Positions 9,701 to 17,223 of a DNA stretch of 64,000 nt are shown here, piece by piece (position 1 is the stretch's first letter; each line of letters starts with the position of its first letter). The position numbers were made by a program, and so were the translations under genes. The stretch comes from Io17-Chloro-G2 sp965226915 (GTDB taxonomy: Bacteria > Chloroflexota > Dehalococcoidia > Lucifugimonadales > UBA3495): assembly GCA_965226915.1 (NCBI GenBank), contig CBDDEJ010000006.1, positions 290,105-354,104 on the forward strand. Reading direction: 5' to 3'. A model generated the notes under the pieces. It saw nothing but the letters and a program-made list of their open reading frames with translations, was not told the origin of the DNA and ran no database searches.

Positions 9701-10059
9701 CATTGCTGGTTGAATTTCTCGATGCCGTACTCTTCGATGTCCCGTTTGCTGGTGAGACCCAGCGCCTTCTCCACCTCCAGCTCAACGGGCAGCCCGTGGG
9801 TGTCCCAGCCGCCCTTCCGCAGGCACCGGTAGCCCTTCATGGTTTGGTAGCGGCAAATGACATCCTTGAACACCCGGGCCAGCACGTGATGAATACCTGG
9901 GCTGCCGTTGGCCGTGGGAGGCCCTTCGAAAAGCATGAACAAAGGGCCATCTTCCCGCTCTGTCTCGGTGCGGTGGAAGATGTCCTTGTCTTTCCAAAGT
10001 TGAAGGACGTTGGCTTCCATCTCAGGGAAGCTGACTCGGCTGGAGACGGGGTTGAACAT
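6742..10059 (-). CDS. ileS: Isoleucyl-tRNA synthetase
   Basis: Class I aminoacyl-tRNA synthetase charging tRNA-Ile. 1105 aa. The HIGH-type signature GIHH is at about 55-58 after FEGPPTANGSP, the KMSKR loop KMSKRVGNVVEP at about 642, and the editing (CP1) domain with TTPWTLPGNTA in between. Zinc-type cysteine pairs CPRC and CWRC occur in the insertion. The length and the C-terminal extension (DEINVKSVEI, DLAEEGVARDVV) resemble the long eukaryote-like IleS type often linked to mupirocin tolerance (inference). The ATG is preceded by GAGGTAAG. No T-box leader was recognised in the 150 bp upstream. Confidence 0.96.
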   Translation of the reverse strand: MFNPVSSRVSFPEMEANVLQLWKDKDIFHRTETEREDGPLFMLFEGPPTANGSPGIHHVLARVFKDVICRYQTMKGYRCLRKGGWDTHGLPVELEVEKALGLTSKRDIEEYGIEKFNQQCRESVFRYVKEWEVMTDRIGYWVDMADPYVTLQNDYIETGWWILKELWDKGLLYQGMKGTPHCPRCVTSLSSHEVALGYHEDTPDPSVFVKFRVTLPLDSWQVEPGLPVPTYLLAWTTTPWTLPGNTALAVDSNAEYSLVEIVDEDGNAERLVLATPLLETNLRQDSSIVESLIGSSLVGISYEPLYDPAKYGSQVRRFGVAADSGSSELQETAEFAPQVVAADFVSMEDGTGIVHIAPAFGDEDLSLGREKGLAFVQPVDLLGNITGEYPFAGKFVKDADEDIMADLQARGLLHHRAVYRHTYPFCWRCETPLLYYAKNSWYIRTSAVKDKLIGGNGDINWYPDYIKEGRFGEWLRNNVDWAISRERYWGTPIPIWQCADCGHTVCAGSVAELKTMALPEQRASLENLDLHRPYVDDIVLQCPSSNGSGSGCAGQMRRIPEVMDAWFDSGAMPFAQWHVLDNADVTQLRKEGKFPADYICEAVDQTRGWFYSLHALSTLLQGEPSYKNVICLGLILDERGQKMSKRVGNVVEPLSVLDEHGADALRWYLFTASHPGEARRFSSKLVNETLRRVMLTLWNVFSFFTNYASIDQFNPEHKPDGWKPENELDRWILSELNTLITQVDGYLSGYDPTNAGRRIQEFIDQLSNWYVRRSRRRFWKSENDGDKLSAYISLYTCLETVARLMAPLAPFVAEELYQNLVKSVDADAPDSVHLALFPEADASLVDKQLEDATQLVMRISSMGRSARSKVGLRVRQPLKSMKVLLRSDVERLGLEPKITQLVDEINVKSVEIAVAGEAEGNDFWEWTVSPNLANIGPKHGANTQSIVDALAAMDPKQIVAAIDADGSVRITLADLTGSPVQLDYEDINVTKSAKESGYADVQDGPYAVAVETVITPDLAEEGVARDVVHHIQNLRRDAEFELTDRIVTYYQAPDEIANVITGQFAGYIRQETLSDELVSAPPSDAAKTETVKVEKLDVTLGVKRV

Positions 10060-10212
10060 GTAAAGCTTACCTCAGAATCGGTGATTGAATCTTCCAGGCG
10101 GGCGCGACGACCGGTTATGGGCCATTATACCGCAACGAATGTTAACGGCAGATGGGATTAACCCGGCCAACAACGGCCTCTGAAGGCACAGGCCACTAGA
10201 GGGAACATTGAT

Positions 10213-10569
10213 TTACCCTAGAATCAGCCTGGCTTGCACCAGCCGCTCGCTGGTTTCATCGGCAATCAGGCCGAATGCCTCCAGGGTGTGCCTGCCCAGG
10301 GCCGGACGGCTGCTGGGCTCTCCAAACACGCACACTGTGGTCCGATCCTGCCCTTCCAGCCGTATCCTGATCTCAGCAAGCTGAACCTCTTTCTCGGCTC
10401 CTCCTAGGACTTGAAACAATTGGTTCCACCCAGGAACGATTCCAAGCATGGTCAATACCGTAGCGGGAAAGACGGCGTAGGCGATGTTGTCATCCATCCG
10501 GGCGATCAATCGCTGGAACCTGGAACTGTCTGGGGGTCCAATTTCTACGGGGAGTTGAAATGGCGGCAT
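10213..10569 (-). CDS. Hypothetical protein, possible clan AA aspartic protease-like fold
   Basis: 118 aa, not firmly recognised. The C-terminal half (FGEPSSRPALGRHTLEAFGLIADETSERLV) resembles the end of retropepsin-like clan AA proteins, in which LLG..LLE..GL..D is common. The N-terminal catalytic DTG motif of active enzymes is not visible, so it is either degenerate or unrelated. The ATG has GAGG about 11 nt upstream. It lies 153 bp upstream-to-downstream between ileS and the thiamine operon on the same strand, without evident operon linkage. Confidence 0.55.
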   Translation of the reverse strand: MPPFQLPVEIGPPDSSRFQRLIARMDDNIAYAVFPATVLTMLGIVPGWNQLFQVLGGAEKEVQLAEIRIRLEGQDRTTVCVFGEPSSRPALGRHTLEAFGLIADETSERLVQARLILG

Positions 10570-10625
10570 GATTTTTTCAGTCCTCTAGCAAGTTCTATTC
10601 CTTCTAAACGGCGCAACCCCTAAAT

Positions 10626-10651
10626 CCCCTCTCCCCATATGGGGAGAGGGG
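10626..10651. repeat. 26-bp perfect palindrome, possible bidirectional terminator
   Basis: CCCCTCTCCCCAT followed by its exact reverse complement, between two minus-strand genes. It lies downstream of thiD. No T-run follows, so it may be an interspersed palindrome and not an intrinsic terminator. Confidence 0.55.
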
Positions 10652-10727
10652 CCTAACCTCCGCCCATACTGGGAAAGGCCAGGATTGGGGCATGATTCCT
10701 TGCTTTGAGACTATCTGGACTGTGGGG

Positions 10728-11522
10728 CTAAGCCCACAGTTTGTAAAAGTGATTCAGGGGTCCATGGCCTTGACCCAAAGGGAATGAATGGCGGATGGCT
10801 TCGGTCACGTATTCCTTGGCCTGCCCCACCGCGTCGATTACATCCAGGTCTTGAGCCAGCCCAGCCGCCACGGCAGATGCAAAGGTACAGCCGGTGCCGT
10901 GGGTATTGGCCGTGTTGATCCTGGGCGAAGTGAACTCTTGAAACCTGGAGCCATCGTAGAAAAGGTCGGTGGCCGGACCTTCCAAGTGGCCGCCCTTCAC
11001 CACCACCCCACGGGCGCCCATATCAACGATGATTCGGGCTGCCTGCCGGACATTTTCCGGCGTGGTTATCTCCAAACCGGTAAGGGTTTCCGCCTCAGGA
11101 ATGTTGGGTGTCACAACGGCAGCCAGCGGAATCAGCATTGTTTTCAGCGAATCGACAGCGTCATCCCGCAGAAGCGAATCGCCGCTCTTCGCCACCATCA
11201 CCGGGTCAACCACCAACCGTTGGACCTGGTGCCGCTCGATAGCCCCGGCCACGCATTCAATGATGGCGCTGGATGACAACATGCCCGTTTTTACCGCGTC
11301 GGCCCCAATATCGCCCAACACCGCGTCTATCTGGGCCGAGATGATCTCCGTGGGAATCTCGTGGACGCCCATCACTCCCAATGTGTTTTGGGCCGTGATT
11401 GCGGTCACAGTTGAAGCACCGTAAACACCCAGTGCGGCGAATGTTTTCAGGTCGGCCTGGATGCCGGCGCCGCCGCCTGAGTCGGACCCGGCGATGGTCA
11501 TTGCCTTGGGAATGTAGATCAT
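10728..11522 (-). CDS. thiD: Hydroxymethylpyrimidine / phosphomethylpyrimidine kinase ThiD
   Basis: Phosphorylates HMP to HMP-P and HMP-PP for thiamine synthesis. 264 aa from the ATG at 11522. Diagnostic motifs are MTIAGSDSGGGAGIQADLKT at the N-terminus and VVKGGHLEG plus NTHGTGCTFASAVAA at the C-terminal anion hole/catalytic loop. The frame is open 12 codons further upstream, but the ATG at 11522 overlaps the tenA stop in an ATGA arrangement, which indicates translational coupling. It is the last gene of the thiY-GYD-tenA-thiD operon. Confidence 0.95.
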   Translation of the reverse strand: MIYIPKAMTIAGSDSGGGAGIQADLKTFAALGVYGASTVTAITAQNTLGVMGVHEIPTEIISAQIDAVLGDIGADAVKTGMLSSSAIIECVAGAIERHQVQRLVVDPVMVAKSGDSLLRDDAVDSLKTMLIPLAAVVTPNIPEAETLTGLEITTPENVRQAARIIVDMGARGVVVKGGHLEGPATDLFYDGSRFQEFTSPRINTANTHGTGCTFASAVAAGLAQDLDVIDAVGQAKEYVTEAIRHSFPLGQGHGPLNHFYKLWA

Positions 11523-12199
11523 ACCGGCCATTCTTCCTTCCGGTAGGCCATCTCCCAAAATAGGAATTCGTAGCGCAAAACATCGACGAAAATCTGTTGC
11601 AAGCGGGCCCGGTGGGTTGCGGAGACCGCCGACTGATCCACTGTATCCCGCATCCAGTCGACAAACCCCGACATACCCGGGCTGGTGTGCAGGTCTATCC
11701 AGGTCTGGTAGTAATGGTTGTCCGGCCGTTTACCCGCCTCGGATAAACGCTGGGCCCAGTCTAAATAGGGCCATTCCACCGCTAGCAACGTCGCCACCAC
11801 GTCAATGAACTGTCCGGAGTAGGCGATGTTGCGCAGGAAGCCACTGTAGCCAAGGGTAGTAGGCCGGTATTCCAAGCTCGCCACGTCTTGGGACGACATG
11901 CCCCGCCGGCGGAATTCCTCTTGGAAGAGCTCCTCTTCCCCGCCCAAGCCCAAATGCAGAAACCCCACTAGCTGACGAGCGGCGTCGAAGTCCGGAGCTT
12001 TGGCGGCGGCCAGGCTCAAAAGAATGGACCAGTCTTTCAGGAAGAGGTGGTCCTGGTCGAAATACACCTGGAATTTATCGGCGGGAAGGTTGTTGTCCCC
12101 CAATTCGATGACGAAGGGATGGGTCACCACCTTTTCCCAACGATCACCCGTCCCGGCCCTTAGCTCATCGCTCAGACCCATGTGTCGTGAGGCCTCCAT
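11519..12199 (-). CDS. tenA: TenA family aminopyrimidine aminohydrolase / thiaminase II
   Basis: Helical-bundle enzyme that salvages thiamine breakdown products (amino-HMP to HMP). About 226 aa. Visible features are HPFVIELGDNNLPADKFQVYFDQDHLFLKDW (N-terminal substrate-pocket region), YSGFLRNIAYSG, and the C-terminal EFLFWEMAY where the conserved glutamate of TenA lies. The start is uncertain: ATG 12199, or ATG 12181, which has GGAGG 11 nt upstream. It overlaps thiD by 4 nt. The context supports HMP salvage and not de novo synthesis, since no thiC is visible. Confidence 0.9.
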   Translation of the reverse strand: MEASRHMGLSDELRAGTGDRWEKVVTHPFVIELGDNNLPADKFQVYFDQDHLFLKDWSILLSLAAAKAPDFDAARQLVGFLHLGLGGEEELFQEEFRRRGMSSQDVASLEYRPTTLGYSGFLRNIAYSGQFIDVVATLLAVEWPYLDWAQRLSEAGKRPDNHYYQTWIDLHTSPGMSGFVDWMRDTVDQSAVSATHRARLQQIFVDVLRYEFLFWEMAYRKEEWPV

Positions 12200-12232
12200 A
12201 CCGTTCCGCAGGTAGTCATCTAGGACCGGTGA

Positions 12233-12568
12233 TTACACTTCTGGAGGCGAAAGGCTGACGGACTCAGGCTGGGTGATAGGGTCGTCCTGTCTGCCGTCCG
12301 TCAAAAAGCCAATGGGGATGCCTGGCAGCGTTTCTATATGCATTCCCGTCCTGACTCCCATCTCCAGGGATAGGCGCGCGACGGCGTCATTGTCGTCGGC
12401 CTCAATCATCATCAGGTAATCGAAACGGCCCAACACCGCGTACTGGCCTAGGATCTCGGCCCCGGCAACGGAAACCTTCCTGGCGGCTTCCACCACCAGG
12501 TTGCGGTTGGTGTTGACCTTGGCCCGCCCATCGGTCGTAAGTGTTCCCAACAGAAAATACAGAGACAT
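12233..12568 (-). CDS. GYD domain-containing protein
   Basis: About 111-aa small ferredoxin-like-fold protein of the GYD family, function unknown. The pattern is YFLLGTLTTDGRAKV, then GAEILGQYAVLGRFDYLMMIEADDNDAVARLSLEMG. I place the start at ATG 12568 (MSLYFLLG), preceded by GGTGG. The frame extends eight codons further upstream without a clear ribosome site. It sits 34 bp upstream of tenA on the same strand, so it is probably co-transcribed in the thiamine-salvage operon. Confidence 0.85.
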   Translation of the reverse strand: MSLYFLLGTLTTDGRAKVNTNRNLVVEAARKVSVAGAEILGQYAVLGRFDYLMMIEADDNDAVARLSLEMGVRTGMHIETLPGIPIGFLTDGRQDDPITQPESVSLSPPEV

Positions 12569-12689
12569 TGAGCCACCACATTTGGAATTCAACTGACCTT
12601 ATTGGGCGCCAGTATATCACCCCTGTGATACGTTCCGGGCACGCGGCGGCTCCTGAAAACCAGTCATATCGATTACTAAATGGAACGCG

Positions 12690-13688
12690 CTATTTTTGGG
12701 CGCCTTCCACGAACTCATTGGTAAAGGCGGCGCTGGCGTCGATGGGTTTATCCACCAGCTTGTTGGTGTACATCCAATCGGCGAAGTTGGTCCACTTTTC
12801 CGAGGTCTGGCATCCGGCCGGGCCGCCCTTGGTCCATAGCGGAGCGATGACTTGAACGCCGGGGCGCTCGATAGCCTCGTCTACTTCGGCGTCCGTCCCT
12901 GCCAGAAGCGTATCCACCGCGGCGTCTGGGTCGGCCGCCGCATCGGCGTAACCTTTCATCAAAGCCCGGACCATCCGCTGGACCACATCGGGCCTTTCCG
13001 CCAGGGTTTTTTCGCTGGTTACCAACACCAGCTCATAGAAATCAGGAACGCCCCACTCTTCCATACCCATGATATTCACTGGGTGCCCCTGGTTCTCCAT
13101 GAGGAAGGATTCGTGGCTGAAGTAGCAGCCCACGCAGGCGTCAACAGACCCGTTGATCAGCGCCTCGGCCAAGGCAAAGCCCACATTGACCAGTTCAACT
13201 TCTTCTAGGCCGCTTTCCAAGCCGTCCGCTTTTAGCATGGTGTCCAGCAGGGGCTCGTTTAGCGGGATGCCCGGATATCCGACTTTCTTGCCAGCCAACT
13301 CGCTGGGCCGGGTGATTCCTGAGGACTTAAGGGTTTGCACCGAGTTTAACGGATGCTGAACCAGGGCGGCGATGGACACTATCGGAACTCCCTGGGCCCG
13401 GGCCATCAGCAGGTCGGGTAGATAGTTGATGCCGAAGTCGTCAGACCCGGCGGCCACCGTCTGGTTCACCGTTGAGGGGTCCACCGGGGTATAAAAATCG
13501 ACTTCCAGGTTTTCGTCAGCGAAGTATCCCTTCTCCTGGGCTACGAACAGTCCGGCGTGGTTGGCATTGGGATACCAATCCATGGCCAGCCTTATCTTCA
13601 CGGTCTCTTCTTGGCCACCGCAGGCCGCGATCAACCCCATCGCAGCCGCTATCCCAAGTACGACAATCCACCATTTCCTACTCAACAT
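12690..13688 (-). CDS. thiY: ABC transporter substrate-binding lipoprotein, NMT1/THI5-like (pyrimidine precursor)
   Basis: Periplasmic-face binding protein for a thiamine pyrimidine precursor such as formylaminopyrimidine. About 332 aa from ATG 13688, which has GAGG 5 nt upstream. A lipoprotein signal peptide ends at LIAAC (Cys23), and the mature protein begins with the NMT1 signature RLAMDWYPNANHAGLFVAQEKGYF. The frame is open 48 codons further upstream, but that stretch lies over the end of a permease remnant in another frame. The role is supported by tenA and thiD downstream. The matching permease is only a stub and no ATPase is in the window, so this transporter is likely non-functional unless supplied elsewhere. 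Confidence 0.9.
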   Translation of the reverse strand: MLSRKWWIVVLGIAAAMGLIAACGGQEETVKIRLAMDWYPNANHAGLFVAQEKGYFADENLEVDFYTPVDPSTVNQTVAAGSDDFGINYLPDLLMARAQGVPIVSIAALVQHPLNSVQTLKSSGITRPSELAGKKVGYPGIPLNEPLLDTMLKADGLESGLEEVELVNVGFALAEALINGSVDACVGCYFSHESFLMENQGHPVNIMGMEEWGVPDFYELVLVTSEKTLAERPDVVQRMVRALMKGYADAAADPDAAVDTLLAGTDAEVDEAIERPGVQVIAPLWTKGGPAGCQTSEKWTNFADWMYTNKLVDKPIDASAAFTNEFVEGAQK

Positions 13689-13847
13689 TTTTTCCTCGCC
13701 GCCCTGCGCCGTTGGTTGTGGTACCAGGGCAGAAGGGCCTTCTCCAGAGCCCCGGCAATGAGAAACAGGCCTATTCCCATCAAGCTCAACAGGACCACAG
13801 TGGCCCTGGAAGCAAGACTGGTTCCCAGCCAAGGACTAGCATCCAGC
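13685..13847 (-). pseudogene. C-terminal remnant of thiamine-precursor ABC permease (ThiX-like)
   Basis: A minus-strand frame of about 53 codons. It begins right after an in-frame stop and reads LGTSLASRATVVLLSLMGIG, then LFLIAGALEKALLPWYHNQR, and ends in a TGA that overlaps the thiY start (AAATGTTGA). One hydrophobic helix followed by LLPWYH is typical of the end of binding-protein-dependent transport permeases, and the coupled overlap with thiY is what an intact operon would show. The rest of the permease is missing: upstream there is only a terminator and an unrelated antitoxin gene. Read as a deletion remnant. Confidence 0.65.
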
Positions 13848-13863
13848 GATCAATAACAAAACC

Positions 13864-14223
13864 TTGAAGATGCTGACAGGGCCGCCCGAATTTGGGCGGC
13901 CCTGGTTTTTCCACCTCGGCCCATCGACCAAAGGGGAGCATTCGAAGCGGCCCAGTAAGAAAAAAACGCCAAAATTTGAATCTGAAGATGAGGAGCGGAA
14001 TTTTTGGGCGACTCACAACTCCACCGAATATGTCTCCTGGACCGAAGGAACCAGGGTAACATTACCCAACTTGAAGCCATCAACCAGAACCATCTCAATC
14101 CGCTTGCCGGAGTCTTTGTTAGAACGCCTGAAGCTCCTTGCGAACCAGCGCGATGTACCTTACCAGTCGCTCTTGAAAATCTTCCTAGCGGAACGCGTGG
14201 ATGAAGAGAATCGTTCTGGTTGA
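13864..14223 (+). CDS. CopG/BrnA-type antitoxin (orphan)
   Basis: DNA-binding antitoxin of a type II toxin-antitoxin pair. The real protein appears to begin near KKKTPKFESEDEERNFWATH, followed by STEYVSW and a C-terminal ribbon-helix-helix (TISIRLPESLLERLKLLANQRDVPYQSLLKIFL). The only in-frame ATGs (13864, 13870) lie upstream of, or inside, a perfect intrinsic terminator, so the natural start seems lost or non-standard. In BrnT/BrnA-type pairs the toxin gene precedes the antitoxin; none is visible upstream or downstream. It is adjacent to the truncated permease, which suggests a rearrangement junction. Confidence 0.7.
   Translation: MKMLTGPPEFGRPWFFHLGPSTKGEHSKRPSKKKTPKFESEDEERNFWATHNSTEYVSWTEGTRVTLPNLKPSTRTISIRLPESLLERLKLLANQRDVPYQSLLKIFLAERVDEENRSG
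13877..13909 (+). terminator. Rho-independent terminator
   Basis: Perfect 11-bp stem CAGGGCCGCCC / GGGCGGCCCTG with a 6-nt loop, followed by GTTTTT on the plus strand. No intact plus-strand gene ends before it, so it probably belonged to a gene that has been lost. The antitoxin frame runs through it. Confidence 0.75.
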
Positions 14224-14711
14224 CCTCTGTCCATGATCGTTAACTCCTGCCCATCTGCAATTTGCCCGGAGGTTTTTGATGACAACCAACCCCACCGACT
14301 CAAGCAAGGTTCTTCTGACGGGAGAAAATTCGTTCATCCGACTGTCGCGCCAGAACGGAGCGCTGCAAACCACTAGGACCAGCCACTGGCGGGTCTTGCT
14401 GTCCCCCGGCGGACAGGGCCACGTCTTGTTTATGAAATCCGACGTGGCCAACGATGAGGTCAGGGTCTACTCGAACAACATCGCTCTGGCCCGCTGGCTA
14501 CAGGAAACGATCGAGTCTTTCTTATTCCCGGAATTCGCCGACCAGACCCTACCCGTAGTGGACGCTGTGTTCAACCGGTCAGGCGACGGCCGATCTTTTT
14601 GGACCGAAAGCGTGGAGAGCGACGACGACTCCATCGCCCTTACCTGGCACGATTTTATGGAACCCTACATGTTGGTGAACCCAGCAGGCGGCGAGACCAA
14701 CAGGCCGCTAG

Positions 14712-14856
14712 TATTACAACGACGCTTCCTCAATTTGGTCAGTTTTTGGGCGGAACCTGCTTCGCGGAAGGCAAGGCCACAAAGCTGTCAAGCGTGTGGT
14801 CAGGTCGCCATGAAGAGGTGCTCAAGGTCCCTTTATTGCGAACCGTCGTTGTAATA
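14712..14856. mobile_element. 145-bp CTAG-flanked element, copy 1
   Basis: Flanked by CTAG at 14708-14711 and 14857-14860. Ends are perfect 13-bp inverted repeats TATTACAACGACG / CGTCGTTGTAATA. It carries no coding capacity. It abuts the 171-bp element at 14861, sharing the middle CTAG. The second copy (28234-28378) has the same length and near-identical ends but a diverged interior. Confidence 0.8.
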
Positions 14857-14860
14857 CTAG

Positions 14861-15031
14861 AGGTCTGGCCGGAAAGCCATTGGCCGGGTTTCGCGCTACG
14901 CCAGACAGACGTATTATAGTCTTATGTGGCATGATAGTGTCTGTAATACGGTTCAAGAACCCACTGTTACATCGACAATCGTCGCTAAGAAAACGGCAGC
15001 TTGGAGAGAATCGGGGTTTCCGTCCGAGTTT
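14861..15031 (-). mobile_element. 171-bp CTAG-flanked MITE, copy 1
   Basis: Same element as 25884-26054 and 27073-27243, in reverse orientation, and exactly 171 bp in all three. Flanked by CTAG (14857-14860 and 15032-15035). The end AGGTCTGGCCGGAAAG matches the terminal repeat of the IS1182-like element at 28383 (AAGTCTGGCCGAAAAG) at 14 of 16 positions. It carries no transposase, so it is a non-autonomous element (inference). Confidence 0.88.
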
Positions 15032-15201
15032 CTAGGCGTATATAGCTGCTTCACTCCGGCCCGCAGGGCCCAATTGACTGTCAACGGCATCGTCGCTCAT
15101 GGCCAGGTAGACGAGGCAATGCGCGGCGACAAACCCAGCAGCAGCGCCTGCCTTGCCTGGTCGGAGACCTGGGTCAAGCCCTAGTTTGTCTGTAGATTGG
15201 C

Positions 15202-15229
15202 TAGGGGTACGGCATGCCGCGCCCCTGCG
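15202..15229. repeat. GC-rich palindromic repeat
   Basis: Degenerate copy of the GGCATGCC-centred palindrome (TAGGGGTACGGCATGCCGCG then CCCCTGCG). It lies between the split unknown gene and the DinB-fold gene. Confidence 0.7.
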
Positions 15230-15264
15230 TACGAGACCAAGGTGGTTTACCCCAGGAGGAAATC

Positions 15265-15927
15265 ATGAATTCAGACGCGCTGCCCGACCACGCCCCGGCC
15301 ACCGAGCTTTTCCCCCAGTTCGGCGATGATCTATTTGAAATGGTTTCCGGCGAGCTTGCCGGGTTGACCGATGAGCAGCTGGATTTCGAGTCGGACCGGT
15401 GGGGATGGAGCGAGTGGAGCATCCGCAGGAACCTGAGCCACATGGCTTCGGGGGATTATCGATGGTTCTGGCAAAGGTGGCGGGAGGAACTATTCCCCAA
15501 CGGGTCGCCCACCGGGGATGAGATGGACCGGCTGTTGGATTCCCCCTACGACCGGCGGTTGGACGAAAATCTTTACTGGGAGCTTGACGTCTTGCTGGAA
15601 AAGTTGCGCCAGGCTTTGGATTTCGCCCGGTCGATCTTGGAGAAGGAAACCGCTGGCTCATGCCGAACCAGGGAGATCGAAACCAATAACGGTGGGATGT
15701 GGCCCGGTCTCATGGAAGCCGGATACACCGGGATCCGGCCCAACGATTCAGACCCAGACAAACTTTACATTACGCTGGAAGCGACTTACCGGCACCGGTA
15801 CTTCGAGTACATAACCCACCTGTACAACATCCAGCGGCTCAAACGCGCCCAGGGCCTACCCGCCATCAACAAAATCCCCATGGAAGGCTACCTGGCCCTG
15901 CCCGGCTGGGACCTCAGCGAACCCTAG
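15265..15927 (+). CDS. DinB-like four-helix metal-binding protein
   Basis: 220-aa protein of the DinB/YfiT putative metalloenzyme superfamily; many members are thiol transferases, and the substrate here is unknown. Evidence is the helical pattern LFEMVSGELAGLTDEQLDFE, WGWSEWSIRRNLSHMASGDYRWF, in which the first metal-ligand His sits in helix 2, and a C-terminal HRYFEYITHLYNIQRLK that supplies the last His residues. The ATG at 15265 has AGGAGG 8 nt upstream; the frame extends to 15214 but without a ribosome site. Palindromic repeats lie on both sides. Confidence 0.82.
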   Translation: MNSDALPDHAPATELFPQFGDDLFEMVSGELAGLTDEQLDFESDRWGWSEWSIRRNLSHMASGDYRWFWQRWREELFPNGSPTGDEMDRLLDSPYDRRLDENLYWELDVLLEKLRQALDFARSILEKETAGSCRTREIETNNGGMWPGLMEAGYTGIRPNDSDPDKLYITLEATYRHRYFEYITHLYNIQRLKRAQGLPAINKIPMEGYLALPGWDLSEP

Positions 15928-15953
15928 GATTTTTCGGTTTGCATGAAACGTGG

Positions 15954-15981
15954 GTAGGGGCACGGCATGCCGTGCCCCTAC
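15954..15981. repeat. GC-rich palindromic repeat, perfect copy
   Basis: 28-bp perfect palindrome: GTAGGGGCACGGCA followed by its reverse complement. It is the best copy of the family in the window and lies in the gap after the DinB-fold gene. Confidence 0.85.
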
Positions 15982-16085
15982 GTGATTCCTGCTGCTGTCC
16001 GCACCTTACAACGTTTAGCAATCCTTGGATGAATGGGGCAGGTTTTAAACCTGCCGCATTCATGCTTCACGCGGCCCTTACCTGC

Positions 16086-17075
16086 CTATGCCGACGAGCA
16101 GGCCACGCTGATGACGTTGCCAGCGGATTCTGGCAAGGTGTGCTCCTTCCAGGTTGAGCCAGCGTCGTGGGTGCCAAAGACCTGGCCCTTCCGGGTGCAA
16201 AAATACACTTGATCCGGTGCTTGGGTATTTATGGCCACGCCAAAGGTGGTGCTCTTGGGCAATATACCCTTATCGAACCTCTCCCAGGTCTGACCCAAGT
16301 CGGAGGTCCGCATCAAGCCGCCTTCCTCGCTGCCGAAGTTCAACCCCACGCAGGCATAGAGCGTGTTCGGGTCATTGGGCGCCGCTTGCACCCCCCGGGA
16401 ATATTTCACCTCGGAGATTTTGCTGAATCCCAGATCCTCCCAGGTCTCTCCCCGGTCCTTGGTGCGCCAAACTCCCGTGCGATTGGAAATGAACACGGCG
16501 CCCGAGTCGGCGGCGCCCACGGCCACACCGTGCAGGTCCATCAGGTCCACGTCTCCGTCGAACTTGCTGTTGACTACCTTCCAGGTTTTGCCGCCGTCCG
16601 TGCTTCGAGCAGCGCCCCCGACCTCAAGGGCTGCGTACATGTTATTGGGGTCCGACGCTTCGATTCCTATCCCCAAGATTCTGGTGGCGAAGGCCATCTG
16701 CACGCTATCCGGGTTGGAGATGGTGGACATATACTGCCAATTCTCTCCGGCGTCCTCGCTCTTGAAGATCTCGCTGCCTTCAGTTCCGAGGAACATTATC
16801 TTTGGATCATTGGGATGGAACTTTATCGACCACACAACCCGGCCTTCAGTCATGTTCATCCGCTCCCAGTTGTCCCCCCGGTCTACGCTGCGGTAAATGC
16901 CCCGTTGTGTCCCGGCGAAGATCACAGCTTGATCTTCAGGATGAATGGCGATGGACCGGACCTGTGCCGATGGCGCCATGCCCCTGGTCAGATTTTCCCA
17001 GCGGTCGTCACCCGCTTCCTTCCGATACAAGCCACTAGCTTCAGCGCCCACGTAAATAAGAGTCTTATTCGCCAT
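16086..17075 (-). CDS. BNR/sialidase-type beta-propeller protein
   Basis: About 329-aa beta-propeller made of repeated blades with the Asp-box pattern S-x-D-x-G-x-x-W. It is seen at least six times: SVDRGDNWERM, SEDAGENWQYM, STDGGKTWKVV, TKDRGETWEDL, TSDLGQTWERF and THDAGSTWKEH. No signal peptide or catalytic set of a true sialidase is visible; these proteins are often annotated as glycosyl hydrolase or exo-sialidase-like without proof. The start at 17075 (MANKTLIYVG) has GGAGG 8 nt upstream; five further codons upstream are open. It is a single gene. Confidence 0.85.
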   Translation of the reverse strand: MANKTLIYVGAEASGLYRKEAGDDRWENLTRGMAPSAQVRSIAIHPEDQAVIFAGTQRGIYRSVDRGDNWERMNMTEGRVVWSIKFHPNDPKIMFLGTEGSEIFKSEDAGENWQYMSTISNPDSVQMAFATRILGIGIEASDPNNMYAALEVGGAARSTDGGKTWKVVNSKFDGDVDLMDLHGVAVGAADSGAVFISNRTGVWRTKDRGETWEDLGFSKISEVKYSRGVQAAPNDPNTLYACVGLNFGSEEGGLMRTSDLGQTWERFDKGILPKSTTFGVAINTQAPDQVYFCTRKGQVFGTHDAGSTWKEHTLPESAGNVISVACSSA

Positions 17076-17223
17076 GATGACAGCCTCCATATACTAAAGT
17101 CGTAATTACTAGCCAAATAGACTAGAAAATCGGGCACATCCTGAACTTGCCGACATTGGACCAAAGAAAGCAAACCTTGTCAATCGTAAGATTTCGTCGT
17201 TTAGGCACGGTGATGCTCCCTGG

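Larger units (their letters stand above)
14279..15184 (+). pseudogene. Unknown 193-aa protein gene split by two CTAG-targeted elements
   Basis: The host frame is 14279-14711 joined to 15036-15184. Removing 14712-15035 (two elements plus one CTAG) gives an uninterrupted 193-aa protein: ...NPAGGETNRPL|GVYSCFTPARRAQLTVNG...ending SETWVKP. The ATG at 14279 has GGAGG upstream. No family is recognised; the protein starts MTTNPTDSSKVLLTGENSF, has no membrane segment, and looks like an all-beta soluble protein. As it stands the open frame stops at 14854 inside the insertion, with element-encoded junk after residue 144. The exact restoration of frame is the main evidence that this was one gene. Confidence 0.8.

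Noticed and set aside
10060..10212. T-box leader before ileS
   Set aside because: No T-box AGGGTGGnACCGCG-like sequence or antiterminator was found in the upstream DNA.
12541..13867. Plus-strand frames over thiY and its upstream region
   Set aside because: No ribosome sites, no recognisable domains, and they oppose well-supported genes.
14708..15035. Insertions considered as introns or inteins
   Set aside because: No intron-type secondary structure motifs, splicing protein or intein residues; CTAG duplications and shared terminal repeats with an IS explain them better.
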